Assembly (NCBI GenBank): GCA_002457055.1
Contig: NTKT01000016.1
Span: forward strand, 1-53,331
Length of the DNA: 53,331 nucleotides
Origin: Rhodobacteraceae bacterium MED-G08
Lineage (GTDB): Bacteria; Pseudomonadota; Alphaproteobacteria; Rhodobacterales; Rhodobacteraceae
Reading direction: 5' to 3'
Shown here: one piece after another, positions 37,908 through 47,066 of the stretch
Numbering within the stretch: the first letter of the stretch is position 1
Layout of the letters: the number at the start of each line of letters is the position of its first letter
Made by a program: the position numbers and the translations under genes
The notes under the pieces: generated by a model
Seen by the model: only the letters and a program-made list of their open reading frames with translations
Database searches by the model: none
Told to the model about the DNA's origin: nothing

Positions 37908-39098
37908 ATGAATTTAAGTAACGGTATCGAATATCTAGCCATTCCAGGTCCATCTGTAATTCCTGAAAAAGTTCTGCAGGCGATGCATCGATCATCGCCC
38001 AATATATATGAAGGGGCACTTGTAGAATTAACAGATAATATTGTTCCTAAACTGTGTAAGGTTGCAAGAACTGAAGGCGATGTAGCAATGTATATTGCCA
38101 ATGGCCATGGCGCTTGGGAGGCAGCTCTAGCCAATACAACTGATATAGGCGATAAAATACTTGTAGTTGCAACAGGTCGGTTTGGACACGGGTGGGGAGA
38201 GATTGGACAAAAAAATGGCCTAGACACAACCGTATTAGATTTTGGAACCAGCAGCACTATCGACTTAGCTCTGCTGGAATCGGCTCTAAAAGAAGACAAA
38301 AACTACAAAGCGGTTCTGGTCACACACGTCGACACTTCGACTTCTGTAAAAAATGAAATCGCACCAATCCGAGCTTTGTTAAATAATATTAATCACGAAG
38401 CCTTACTGTTGGTTGACTGTATCGCTTCACTCGCATGCGATGAATTTCATATGGACGCCTGGGGTGTCGATGTGATGGTGGCTGCCTGTCAAAAGGGTAT
38501 CATGGTACCACCTGGCGTTAGCTTTGTATTTTTTAATCAAAGAGCAAAGGATCGACAAAAATCTCTTAAAATGGTCGCGTCTTATTGGGACTGGGCTCCC
38601 CGCATAAATCCAGATTATTATTACAAGTATTTTGGAGGAACCGCTCCAACCCACCACCTCTACGGGCTTGATGTAGCTCTTAATATGATTTTAAAAGAAA
38701 GTATCGAGGTGGTTTGGAAAAGACATGAAGTACTTGCGACAGCCATATGGGCGGCTATTGATGAATGGGTGAAGGGTGGAGAATTAAAGGCTAACATTCA
38801 AGATAAGAACTTGAGATCAAATGCCGTAACTTCACTACGTGTTAACACACCAAATGGTACCCTCCTGAGAAAATGGCTACAAGAAAATACTGGATTAACG
38901 ATCGGCATTGGGCTAGGCATGGCAACGCCTAAAGACCCTAATGGAGATGGTTTTTTTAGATTAGGCCATATGGGTCATGTAAATGCCCAAATGATAATGG
39001 CGTTAATTGCAACTCTGGAAACCGCTATGATCGCTGTTGGAGTTCCTCATGGTAATAATGCAATAAACAAGGCAGCATCAGTTATCGCAGAGCTTTAA
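37908..39098 (+). CDS. Serine-glyoxylate aminotransferase-type class V PLP enzyme
   Basis: The 396-residue enzyme has GPSVIPEKVLQAMHRSSPN at the start, NGHGAWEAAL in the cofactor loop, VDCIASLACDE, and the PLP Lys196 in ACQKGIMVPPG, then GGTAPTHHLYGL. This subgroup transfers amino groups from serine, alanine or aspartate to glyoxylate. Serine-glyoxylate aminotransferase (SgaA) and the aspartate-using BhcA are close relatives. The bhcB, bhcC and bhcD genes are absent here, so I favour the serine/alanine type. It overlaps the convergent HisC-like gene by 17 bases. Confidence 0.85.
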   Translation: MNLSNGIEYLAIPGPSVIPEKVLQAMHRSSPNIYEGALVELTDNIVPKLCKVARTEGDVAMYIANGHGAWEAALANTTDIGDKILVVATGRFGHGWGEIGQKNGLDTTVLDFGTSSTIDLALLESALKEDKNYKAVLVTHVDTSTSVKNEIAPIRALLNNINHEALLLVDCIASLACDEFHMDAWGVDVMVAACQKGIMVPPGVSFVFFNQRAKDRQKSLKMVASYWDWAPRINPDYYYKYFGGTAPTHHLYGLDVALNMILKESIEVVWKRHEVLATAIWAAIDEWVKGGELKANIQDKNLRSNAVTSLRVNTPNGTLLRKWLQENTGLTIGIGLGMATPKDPNGDGFFRLGHMGHVNAQMIMALIATLETAMIAVGVPHGNNAINKAASVIAEL

Positions 39099-40185
39099 GG
39101 ACTTCAGGAAGAACATTCTTGAGTAAATCTATTTCTTCATCTCGCCCAACTGTTACTCTGATTGTTCTATCAAGTGGGGCAACTATGGGCTTCCTGACAA
39201 AAATTTTCGCTTCAAGCAGGCCATTCATAATTTGATTTGCAAATTTTCCATCTTTACCGCAATCGATAGCAACAAAGTTTGTCGCAGATGGTATCGCAGA
39301 TAAACCGTTTGATTGAGCAATTTGGTAAATTTTCTCCCTGCCAAGAGCGATTTTTTTAACTACCCCTGACAAATATCTTTGATCTTTTATAGCCGCTATT
39401 GCTGCAACTTGAGACAATAAACTGTTTCCAAAATGGTTTCTTATCTTATCAAATTCAGAGATTAGCTCTTTAGTGCCAATACCATATCCTATTCGGGCGC
39501 CAGCAATGCCGTAGGCCTTTGAAAACGTGCGAAATCTAATCATTCTGGGATCATCCAAAAATATTGGGACTTTTGCTTCATCTGGAGCGAATTCAGCATA
39601 TGCTTCGTCCAAAATAAGTAAACTATCACTTGGCAGTTTTTCTAGTAATGAAACTATTTGCTCACCGCGTGTCCAAGTGCCCATGGGGTTGTTGGGATTA
39701 GAAAGGTATACTAGTTTTGCTTTAGTTTTAGAAGCAGTATCAATAAGTGATTGTAGATCTTCTTTGTCATCTAGATAGTCACATTTAAAAAGTTGCCCAC
39801 CAAAACCCTCGACGTGATAGTTAAAGGTTGGATAGGACCCATTTGATGTGACCACATTGTCGCCTACTTGGACAAATAACCTTACCAAATAGCCTAAAAG
39901 AGCATCAATGCCTTCCCCTATAACTATATTTTCATCAGGAATATTATAGAAATTTGCCAGTACTTTTTTTAAATCATAGGCTGTTGGATCTGGATATCTC
40001 CAAATATTAACAGACAGGTTTTTCACTGCCTCAAGCACTTTCGGTGACGGACCGTAACAGTTCTCATTAGCACCAAGTCGCGCTGAAAATTTTTGTCCTG
40101 AAATACGTTCATGCTCCTCCGGGGCAACAAATGGAATACTGGCCGGAAGTGATTTTACAATGTTTGTCAATCGATGGTCATTCAT
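39082..40185 (-). CDS. HisC-like class II PLP aminotransferase
   Basis: The 367-residue protein has an RLGANENCYGPSPKVL N-terminal substrate block, SNPNNPMGTW, LDEAYAEF and PLP Lys223 in TFSKAYGIAGARIGYG, as in histidinol-phosphate and related aminotransferases. No his genes are near, so a role in aromatic amino-acid or another transamination is as likely as histidine synthesis. The start is taken at ATG 40185; a TTG at 40212 would add nine residues. Neither has a clear ribosome site. Confidence 0.85.
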   Translation of the reverse strand: MNDHRLTNIVKSLPASIPFVAPEEHERISGQKFSARLGANENCYGPSPKVLEAVKNLSVNIWRYPDPTAYDLKKVLANFYNIPDENIVIGEGIDALLGYLVRLFVQVGDNVVTSNGSYPTFNYHVEGFGGQLFKCDYLDDKEDLQSLIDTASKTKAKLVYLSNPNNPMGTWTRGEQIVSLLEKLPSDSLLILDEAYAEFAPDEAKVPIFLDDPRMIRFRTFSKAYGIAGARIGYGIGTKELISEFDKIRNHFGNSLLSQVAAIAAIKDQRYLSGVVKKIALGREKIYQIAQSNGLSAIPSATNFVAIDCGKDGKFANQIMNGLLEAKIFVRKPIVAPLDRTIRVTVGRDEEIDLLKNVLPEVLKALR

Positions 40186-40295
40186 ACGAGGATACAAAAC
40201 CAATTTTTTCAAGGAAGCAAGAGCCGTTGCAGATTTAACATAACCGATTTACTATCTAAGAAAGAGACGAGCATTTTTGATTAAAGGGCATATCA

Positions 40296-41582
40296 TTGGA
40301 CAATAAAGCACTTCCCTTTGCAAGCTACGAATGGAAAATTGCTTGGCGATATCTACGAGCCAAGCGCGCTGAAGGCGGCGTCAGTGTGATGACTTGGATC
40401 AGCCTCATCGGAATTACACTCGCAGTTTTTGCTTTGGTAGCAACATTATCAGTAAGATCCGGGTTTAGGACTGAGATTGTTGACACAATTTTGGGGGCTA
40501 ACTCACATATAACACTATATAAATCGCCCTCACAGGATCAGTACGGAAACGTTAGCAGGACTTTCAAAGACTATGATGAGATAGCGTTTAACCTACTTTC
40601 GTTAACAGGTGTTAAAGGGAGTGCGCCTCTGATTAGAAGTCAGATTATGGCAACATTTGACAATCGTAACACTGGATTAGAGGTTTTTGGCATATCATAT
40701 GACAACCTGCTCGGTCTTGATAGAATTGCCAAGCCAGAAGAATTCGAAGGTGATATAAATGATTTTAAAAATGGCATCGCTATCGGATCAGGAGTTGCTA
40801 GGGAATTAGGCGTGAAAGTTGGTGACAGCATCAAACTTATTTCGCCAAATGGAGTAAGGACCGCATTTGGCACTTCGCCGCGAGTTAAACAGTTCAAAAT
40901 AGTTTATATATTCACAGCCGGAAGGTATGATATTGACAGAACTAGGTCATATATACCGTTCAGTGTCGCACAAGAGTACTTCAACAGAGAAGGATTAGCG
41001 GACGAAATTGAAGTCCTTTTAAATAATCCAAGTAATCTAACCGAAGCTATTTCCCAGATAGAGAATGTCGTCGCTCCTGATGTTCAGTTATGGACTTGGA
41101 GAGATGCTTCAAGCAGTTTTTTGCGAGCTCTTGAGATAGAAGACAATGTAATGTTTGTTCTCATGTCAATTTTGGTAATGATAGCAAGTATGAATATTAT
41201 ATCAGGTTTAATCATGTTGGTTAAAAATAAAGGTAGGGATATTGGGATATTACGCACTATAGGACTATCACGAGGCTCAATAATGCGAATATTTATGATA
41301 TGTGGGGCTTTCACTGGAATTTTAGGTACCATTTTTGGCATAGCTTTAGGCTGCCTATTCGCAATATATATTGACCCCATTTTTTCTGTTATTAATGTTC
41401 TTTCCGGTGGCGGTGTATGGGATCCGTCCATTAGAGGAATATACTCTGTGCCCGCAGAATTACATGTTATGGACTTAATAAAGGCAACTTGCTTATCTTT
41501 AGGGTTGAGTTTTTTAGTTACAATTATTCCTGCAAGAAGAGCCGCCAGCCTTCACCCAGTGGATGCTCTTCGTTATGAATAA
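40296..41582 (+). CDS. lolE: Lipoprotein-releasing ABC transporter permease LolE/LolC
   Basis: The 428-residue inner-membrane protein has one N-terminal helix (MTWISLIGITLAVFALVATLSV, about 31-52), a large periplasmic domain (about 60-275) and three C-terminal helices, the MacB/FtsX-type LolCE layout. The C-terminus PARRAASLHPVDALRYE is typical. With LolD it extracts outer-membrane lipoproteins and hands them to LolA. The only possible start is TTG 40296, with AAAGGG upstream. As in other alphaproteobacteria, one permease gene seems to serve both LolC and LolE roles. It overlaps lolD by 8 bases. Confidence 0.93.
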   Translation: MDNKALPFASYEWKIAWRYLRAKRAEGGVSVMTWISLIGITLAVFALVATLSVRSGFRTEIVDTILGANSHITLYKSPSQDQYGNVSRTFKDYDEIAFNLLSLTGVKGSAPLIRSQIMATFDNRNTGLEVFGISYDNLLGLDRIAKPEEFEGDINDFKNGIAIGSGVARELGVKVGDSIKLISPNGVRTAFGTSPRVKQFKIVYIFTAGRYDIDRTRSYIPFSVAQEYFNREGLADEIEVLLNNPSNLTEAISQIENVVAPDVQLWTWRDASSSFLRALEIEDNVMFVLMSILVMIASMNIISGLIMLVKNKGRDIGILRTIGLSRGSIMRIFMICGAFTGILGTIFGIALGCLFAIYIDPIFSVINVLSGGGVWDPSIRGIYSVPAELHVMDLIKATCLSLGLSFLVTIIPARRAASLHPVDALRYE

Positions 41583-42252
41583 ACCGGTATTAGAACTAGC
41601 ATCTATTGAAAAAAGCTATTCCAAAGGAAGTTCAAATAAAATTGAAGTATTAAAGGGTGTCGATTTAAAATTATTTCCAGGCGAACTTGTTGCTTTAGTT
41701 GCGCCGTCTGGCGCTGGTAAATCCACCCTTCTTCAAATTGCTGGGTTACTTGATAAACCACTGAGCGGTAAAATATTTATAGACGGGCGAGAAATACAAA
41801 ACGAAAGTGATAATCAACTCACGATGATACGACGGCGAGAAATTGGCTTCGTTTATCAATTTCATCATCTGTTGCCTGAGTTCTCAGCAAGAGAAAATAT
41901 TGATCTGCCTCAACTTTCCAATGGGGTTCCATTAAAAGATACTCAAAGACGGTCAAAGGAACTGTTAGATTTGGTAAATCTTGCAAATAGATCTGATCAT
42001 AGACCAGCAGAGCTGTCTGGCGGTGAGCAACAAAGAATAGCAATTTGCAGAGCGCTTGCGAATAAACCCAAAATAATTTTAGCAGATGAGCCCACTGGAA
42101 ATTTAGATCAAAATACCACTTTGTCAGTTTTTGAGACTTTGCTGAAGATTGTCAAAAAAACAAATTTAGCTGCCTTGATCGCGACACACAACTTAGATCT
42201 GGCGAAGCGAATGGACAGAGTTGTAAAACTAATCGACGGAAAAATAAGTTAG
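41575..42252 (+). CDS. lolD: Lipoprotein-releasing ABC transporter ATPase LolD
   Basis: The 225-residue ABC ATPase has Walker A APSGAGKST (43-51), the signature LSGGEQQR (147-154), Walker B IILADEP (167-173), then ATHNLDLA with the switch His. FVYQFHHLLPEFSA is the LolD-type Q-loop neighbourhood. It powers lipoprotein release with LolE. The start is ATG 41575, inside the end of lolE; an in-frame ATG at 41563 adds four residues. The stop overlaps the convergent glycosyltransferase by four bases (TTAG). Confidence 0.94.
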   Translation: MNKPVLELASIEKSYSKGSSNKIEVLKGVDLKLFPGELVALVAPSGAGKSTLLQIAGLLDKPLSGKIFIDGREIQNESDNQLTMIRRREIGFVYQFHHLLPEFSARENIDLPQLSNGVPLKDTQRRSKELLDLVNLANRSDHRPAELSGGEQQRIAICRALANKPKIILADEPTGNLDQNTTLSVFETLLKIVKKTNLAALIATHNLDLAKRMDRVVKLIDGKIS

Positions 42253-42929
42253 CTTCGCTCATAATCATCGCTCAAATTATTAGGATCTGCTCCCAGTAAA
42301 AACCGGAGTAACCTAACGATATTTTTACTTCCTTGTCTGAGCCAGCCATTTTTGCGATATTTTCTTGATGAGGTCGTTATAACAATGGGCATGCAGGATA
42401 ATTTTCCTTTAAACCGCAATGCTAATTCTACATCTTCCATAATGGGTATCGGTGAATAACTGCCATTTTTCATGAGTAACGTTCTGGATATTAACAATCC
42501 CTGGTCACCATAAGGCAGATTAAAAATTAACGATCGAGCGTTTGCCCAAGTTGATGTCATTGAGGCAAGTGGATGTATAATATCAAAAGCTAATTTACAG
42601 TAGTGCCCAGCGTCTTTATTTAAATATTTTTTTACAATTTTACTCCATCCTGGCTCAAGCATTGAGTCACTGTGTAAGACAAATATGAAATCTCCTTTGG
42701 CTAAATTCACACCCTTTTTTAGTTGACACCCTCGAGAGGCTTCGCTTGAGACAAATTTTCCTCCACACTCCTCCACAATTTCTCTTGTTTCATCTGTAGA
42801 GCCACCATCTACGACAATTAACTCTCTAATAATTCCAGCTTCAATACCTTCAAATAAGCTCGCAAGTGTCTTTAAAATTGTATTTTGTGAGTTCAATGTT
42901 GGAATTACTATTGATATTGGTGCGCGCAT
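42249..42929 (-). CDS. Family 2 glycosyltransferase (TIGR04283-like)
   Basis: The 226-residue GT-A-fold enzyme begins with ISIVIPTLNSQNTI and carries LIVVDGGSTDET, FVLHSDSMLEPGW and PIMEDVELALRFKG, resembling the rSAM/selenodomain-associated transferase 2 group. The donor and acceptor are unknown. The start is placed at ATG 42929, directly before the conserved core; longer forms up to 42989 would overlap ygfZ. It is not next to a polysaccharide cluster. The only neighbours are lolD (convergent) and ygfZ (divergent, 50 bases). Confidence 0.85.
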   Translation of the reverse strand: MRAPISIVIPTLNSQNTILKTLASLFEGIEAGIIRELIVVDGGSTDETREIVEECGGKFVSSEASRGCQLKKGVNLAKGDFIFVLHSDSMLEPGWSKIVKKYLNKDAGHYCKLAFDIIHPLASMTSTWANARSLIFNLPYGDQGLLISRTLLMKNGSYSPIPIMEDVELALRFKGKLSCMPIVITTSSRKYRKNGWLRQGSKNIVRLLRFLLGADPNNLSDDYERS

Positions 42930-42979
42930 GAGTTTTCCATATGAATAAAATGCGGTAAGTTTTAAAAAGGAGCTATTAA

Positions 42980-43753
42980 ATGGTAACACCGCTTAATAAC
43001 CGAAAGGTTTTGGGGCTGAAAGGAAGCGATTGTAAAAAATTTCTGCAAAATTTAATAAGTAATGATATTAATTTAATCGATGATGGTATAGTTTACAGTG
43101 CTTTACTAACACCTCAAGGCAAGTATACAGCTGATTTCTTCGTCGTACCGCTTGGCGATGCACTGGGAATTGATGTTCATGCAGATCTGGCTCAAACCTT
43201 ACTTGAAAAGTTTAATATTTATAAATTGCGGTCAGATGTAGAAATAAAAGAATTAGAAGTCACTGTCGCATTGGGACTAACTGATCCCCCAGAAGGGGCC
43301 TTCACTGATCCTCGTCATCCAAAACTAGGGTGGCGTTTATACAGCATAGATGCAGAGAAATTTAACCAGCCCATAAATTGGACCAAATTACGGGTTGATT
43401 ACGTAATTCCAGAGTATCGAAGCGAACTAACTGGCGAAAGTTATATATTGGAAATGGGATTTGAGAGACTAAACGGTGTCGATTTCAAAAAAGGCTGCTA
43501 CGTAGGACAAGAAGTTACGGCAAGGATGAAACATAAAACAGAATTGCATAAAGGGTTGGTAAAGATAGGCTCCGAGCAGACCATGGTAAATGGGGAAGAA
43601 TTATTTTTAAATGATAAGCCAATAGGATCTGTACTGACGGTTTATGATAGGTCAGCTTTGGCATATGTACGTTTAAAAAATAGAGATGAAATACTGTCTA
43701 CAAAAAGTACTAAAAGGATATTCGTAGATAAAAACCCGATTCCATCGAACTAA
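42980..43753 (+). CDS. ygfZ: YgfZ/GcvT-family folate-binding protein
   Basis: The 257-residue protein has the YgfZ hallmark K-G-C-Y-x-G-Q-E ([14 protein letters not shown], Cys173) and the GcvT-like N-terminal fold ([14 protein letters not shown]). YgfZ uses folate to support Fe-S cluster assembly or repair of certain enzymes such as MiaB. The ATG at 42980 has AAAAAGGAG upstream. The stop overlaps the efp stop by four bases (CTAA, 43750-43753). Confidence 0.93.
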   Translation: MVTPLNNRKVLGLKGSDCKKFLQNLISNDINLIDDGIVYSALLTPQGKYTADFFVVPLGDALGIDVHADLAQTLLEKFNIYKLRSDVEIKELEVTVALGLTDPPEGAFTDPRHPKLGWRLYSIDAEKFNQPINWTKLRVDYVIPEYRSELTGESYILEMGFERLNGVDFKKGCYVGQEVTARMKHKTELHKGLVKIGSEQTMVNGEELFLNDKPIGSVLTVYDRSALAYVRLKNRDEILSTKSTKRIFVDKNPIPSN

Positions 43754-44313
43754 GCTCTCTCGGAATATTCCATCGTCTCCGTATTCACTACTATGGCTTC
43801 ATCTTGAGAAATAAATGGCGGCACCATAACCTTCACACCATTATCCAGAATTGCAGGTTTAAAACTATTTGCTGCTGTTTGCCCTTTAACAACAGGCTCT
43901 GTCTCAACAATTTGGCATACCACTTTAGCAGGCAATGAAGCATTCAGCGCCTCGTCATCGTAAAATTCGACAACAATTTGCATTCCATCTTGCAAAAAAG
44001 GTCTACGGTCACCAAGCAGGTCGGACGGCAATTCTATTTGTTCAAATGTTTCTGTATCCATAAAAACGAGCATTCCATCATTTTCATACAAGAACTGCTG
44101 ATCCTTTTGTTCTAAGCGAACCTTCTCAACTTTATCTGCACTTCTAAAACGCTCGTTGAGTTTAGTTCCTGTACGAAGGTTCTTTAATTCAACCTGAGCA
44201 AAGGCTCCCCCCTTCCCAGGTTTAACATGATCAACTTTTATAGCAGCCCAAAGCCCGCCATCGTGATCAAGCACATTGCCAGGTTTTATTTCATTTCCAT
44301 TTATCTTCGGCAT
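43750..44313 (-). CDS. efp: Translation elongation factor P
   Basis: The 187-residue three-domain protein relieves ribosome stalling at polyproline. The modification-site loop VKPGKGGAF places Lys34 exactly at the position that is beta-lysylated by EpmA in many bacteria. The C-terminal domain ends in the usual [13 protein letters not shown]. epmA and epmB are not in the window. The Glu-Pro repeat of FtsY lies in the same window but is not polyproline. It diverges from the DUF6280-type gene across 198 bases with two inverted-repeat structures. Confidence 0.98.
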   Translation of the reverse strand: MPKINGNEIKPGNVLDHDGGLWAAIKVDHVKPGKGGAFAQVELKNLRTGTKLNERFRSADKVEKVRLEQKDQQFLYENDGMLVFMDTETFEQIELPSDLLGDRRPFLQDGMQIVVEFYDDEALNASLPAKVVCQIVETEPVVKGQTAANSFKPAILDNGVKVMVPPFISQDEAIVVNTETMEYSERA

Positions 44314-44353
44314 TTTAAAGAAAAACCTATTTGTTGATTGTTTAGACAGCAGC

Positions 44354-44433
44354 TCTAACTAACAGAGGGAAGTTAGACAAGGCTTTTGACATGGGTCGCC
44401 TGATAGCTATGCGTTATGATCATAGTAGCTATG
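44354..44433. promoter_or_regulatory. Inverted and direct repeats between efp and the DUF6280-type gene
   Basis: TCTAACT (44354-44360) and AGTTAGA (44371-44377) form a perfect 7-bp inverted repeat with a 10-base loop. To its right, TAGCTATG occurs at 44404-44411 and 44426-44433, exactly 22 bases apart (about two helical turns), with the palindrome ATGATCAT (44416-44423) between them. A TTGACA lies at 44385-44390 and an exact TATAAT at 44458-44463, but they are not correctly spaced as one promoter. The layout suggests operators in a divergent promoter region; the regulator is unknown. Confidence 0.35.
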
Positions 44434-44511
44434 TATTTTTAGGCTACCCGAATCAGTTATAATGGTACATAAGCATCGTTACGCCAGAAGTATAAAGAAA
44501 AGGACGACGAG

Positions 44512-44835
44512 ATGAAAGATTTCGTTGACGCATCAGCGTTTAATACAGAGCAAGGAAACCGGGCTAGGAAATTATTCGCTGCGGTCGTTCTGGCGGCATT
44601 GGATGATGCAATTGCAGATGACAGAAAATATGGAAACGGCCCTGAGCAAATAGCTCGGTGGGCAAGATCGCGCGATGGGCGTGAAGTTTTATCGTGCGCC
44701 GGCATTGATCCAAATGAACGCGTTGTGAGTGGATTAATGGAGTTTGTTGCTAAAGGTGTTAGGACTTCCGTTGCTCTTTCTAGAGAGGAAAGTGAGAGAC
44801 GAAACGCAGCCTCTAATCACGCTGAGGCAGCCTAA
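44512..44835 (+). CDS. DUF6280-type conserved protein
   Basis: The 107-residue soluble helical protein of unknown function has the very conserved Rhodobacterales core FNTEQGNRARKLFAAVVLAA, then RWARSRDGREVLSCAGIDPN and KGVRTSVALSREESERR. The family number is from memory. The gene has a ribosome site AGGACGACGAG upstream and is transcribed away from efp. It is followed by convergent tolC. The strength of conservation I recognise suggests an important lineage-specific role. Confidence 0.75.
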   Translation: MKDFVDASAFNTEQGNRARKLFAAVVLAALDDAIADDRKYGNGPEQIARWARSRDGREVLSCAGIDPNERVVSGLMEFVAKGVRTSVALSREESERRNAASNHAEAA

Positions 44836-44851
44836 ACTTCAAAGTCGTTTA

Positions 44852-46261
44852 CTAATCTTTATTCAACTCCTGTAGTAAATTTTTAATTGCTTTGAAACTC
44901 TCATTACCTACTTCCTTATTACTTATAATAGACTTGTAATACTCTTCAGGGTCATAGCGAGCGACTGGTAGGTTTAGATATTCAACTGTCAATAAACCAG
45001 AAGCAGATAGAACATCAAAAGCAGCAAGATACTCATCATAACTAGCATTTATTAACTGAGACTTGGCATCTAATAATTCTTGCTCAGCATTAAGCACATC
45101 CAAGGTAGTTCGCGCCCCAAGGAAAGCCTCCTCTTTAACCCCATTAAAAGCAACCTCAGCAGCTTCTATTTGTTTCTCGATCGCAGCTCTACTCGCCTTA
45201 GAAACTTCCAACATTGCATATGCAGATGAAATCGTTTGCTCGATCGTATCAATCTGTACATGCAAACCAGAGCGAACAGCTTGCAGATTAGCAAGGGCCT
45301 GTCGCTCTTTTGCAGATATTGAACCACCTTGATAAATTGTTCCACTTAACTGTAGGCCAATAGACGCTTGCAGTGACTCAGGTTGAGCATCACTATCCGA
45401 AAGTCCAATATCACCGTTTAAAGTCATCTTGGCTTTTGACGAAGCTTTAATGCGTTTTAACGTCAACTCGCTGGCTTTTATTTGATACTGTAATTGCCTA
45501 AGCTCAGGGTGGGAAGAAGAAGCAATAGATAGTGCCTCCTCGATTTTTGTTGGCACAGCTGGCATTTCTTTTGGGGCAAGTAAGTCTTCCGGCAACGTAC
45601 CGACAGCATTTTTAAATACCGCCTCTGCTTGAACTAGTAGACCTTTAGCCGCTGAAAGTGAGCTTGCCGAAGATGCGAGCCGAGCTTCCGCAAGCGCTAC
45701 GTCGGTTCTTGTAATTTCCCCTACTTCGTAGCGGTCTTTTGCCGCTGTGAGCTCCTCTTCGATTACAGAATAGTTGTTTTCTCTCAATCGAACGGTTTCC
45801 CTACCTTCCAGAACCCCCATAAAAGCACTGACTGCACCTCCTAAAACTCTCTGTTCTAATGCTATCAGTCCTTGGCGTGTAGCGAGAACATTTTGCTTGG
45901 TTACATCAGCAGCAAGCCTGTTGGAACCTCCATCGAATATAGTTAAAGACGAGTTCAAACCAACGTTACCCCGCCAAACAACATCGCTCGTCGCACTTCC
46001 TGCGGTGTCAGTTTCACTCCAGTTTCCCGAAAAATTAGCAGCCCACGAAACTATTGGTAATAATGCGGAGGATGCTATTATTGTATTTTCATCGGCAGCT
46101 CTCAATAAGGCTCTGTTCTGATCTAGCAATCCTGAATTATTATATGACTCTACAAGCGCTTCAGAAAGGCTCTTAGCATGGAGCGGTAACAAAAAAGAAT
46201 GAAATAAAAAAGTTACTGAAACTATTGAAGACTTTAGAATAACTTTCATTTTTTTACCCAA
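44852..46261 (-). CDS. tolC: TolC family outer-membrane efflux/secretion protein
   Basis: The 469-residue protein has a signal peptide (hydrophobic about 8-26, cleavage near LHA-KS). Two repeated helical/beta halves follow, with the TolC features SLSEALVESYNNSGLLDQNRAL at the mature N-terminus and GARTTLDVLNAEQELLDAKS near residue 375. It forms the trimeric outer-membrane channel for type I secretion and tripartite efflux. The partner pump genes are elsewhere. It is downstream of the Pcm-like gene on the same strand, 28 bases apart, probably co-transcribed. Confidence 0.93.
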   Translation of the reverse strand: MGKKMKVILKSSIVSVTFLFHSFLLPLHAKSLSEALVESYNNSGLLDQNRALLRAADENTIIASSALLPIVSWAANFSGNWSETDTAGSATSDVVWRGNVGLNSSLTIFDGGSNRLAADVTKQNVLATRQGLIALEQRVLGGAVSAFMGVLEGRETVRLRENNYSVIEEELTAAKDRYEVGEITRTDVALAEARLASSASSLSAAKGLLVQAEAVFKNAVGTLPEDLLAPKEMPAVPTKIEEALSIASSSHPELRQLQYQIKASELTLKRIKASSKAKMTLNGDIGLSDSDAQPESLQASIGLQLSGTIYQGGSISAKERQALANLQAVRSGLHVQIDTIEQTISSAYAMLEVSKASRAAIEKQIEAAEVAFNGVKEEAFLGARTTLDVLNAEQELLDAKSQLINASYDEYLAAFDVLSASGLLTVEYLNLPVARYDPEEYYKSIISNKEVGNESFKAIKNLLQELNKD

Positions 46262-46289
46262 CTATTAACGATTAAGGCAACTGCCAAGT

Positions 46290-46943
46290 TTATAATGTGA
46301 AGGTTAGTTCTTTTCTAAAACAATCTAGAACAGGTGCTGCAGCATTAAAACCGAATCGCCAACATATTTCATTATTTAGTTTATACCCAATTTTAACTCT
46401 GCCAAGTGCCCCCTCCATAAAAATGGCTACCATCCTTCCACCATCTTTTAATTGGGACGATATTTTATCCGTTACCAGCTCAATCCCACCTTGTATGAAA
46501 ATTACATCATATGGAGCGTGGCTTGGTGCTCCCTCATGCAAAAGCCCTCTTTCAACAATGACATTGTCTATACCATGCTCAGTAAGAGCGGTTTGCATTT
46601 CATTGGCTGGTTTATCCTCACTTTCCAATGCCACTACCGCCTCTGCAAGGTGCGCTATGATAGCAGCAGAATATCCAAAAGCCGAGCCAACATCCAAAAC
46701 GAGTTCGCTGTCATTAACATCTACTAGATCAAGCATCTTTGCTAATGTACGAGGATCCAAAATTACTCTGTCATTTCCAATGCGAATATGTTCTCCAACA
46801 TACGCCGTATCTCTGTTCTCTGATGGAACAAAGGCTTCGCGCTTTATTGATAAAAAAGCCTCTATAATTGGAAATTTCGTAACATCAGATGGACGAATTT
46901 GATTGTCAACCATCATCCTACGACGTGTTACATTATCAGACAT
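46290..46943 (-). CDS. Protein-L-isoaspartate O-methyltransferase-like protein
   Basis: The 217-residue protein has a Pcm-family N-terminus (RRRMMVDNQIRPSDVT, EAFVPSENRDTAYV) and a SAM-binding domain with VLDVGSAFGYSAAI. True Pcm repairs isoaspartyl residues with SAM. The motif differs from the classical GTGSGY loop, as in the alphaproteobacterial paralogues usually found before tolC, so methyltransferase activity is likely but the substrate is uncertain. The start is ATG 46943 rather than TTG 46949. tolC follows after 28 bases. Confidence 0.85.
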   Translation of the reverse strand: MSDNVTRRRMMVDNQIRPSDVTKFPIIEAFLSIKREAFVPSENRDTAYVGEHIRIGNDRVILDPRTLAKMLDLVDVNDSELVLDVGSAFGYSAAIIAHLAEAVVALESEDKPANEMQTALTEHGIDNVIVERGLLHEGAPSHAPYDVIFIQGGIELVTDKISSQLKDGGRMVAIFMEGALGRVKIGYKLNNEICWRFGFNAAAPVLDCFRKELTFTL

Positions 46944-47066
46944 TAGCAACTCTCAAAAAGTTAAAGCTTACACGTGTATTGACACAACAACCGTATAGTA
47001 TCAATGCAATTCATTAAACAATATCTGCCTGCCTACAATATTCGTAAGTATCAAAACAAAAGATAT

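Noticed and set aside
37908..39098. BhcA of the beta-hydroxyaspartate cycle
   Set aside because: It is a close relative by family, but bhcB, bhcC and bhcD are not adjacent, so I keep the broader serine-glyoxylate type.
46297..46902. 201-codon open frame antisense to the Pcm-like gene
   Set aside because: The composition (Ser-rich, no domain) is typical of an antisense shadow of a real gene, and the opposite strand has a clear methyltransferase.
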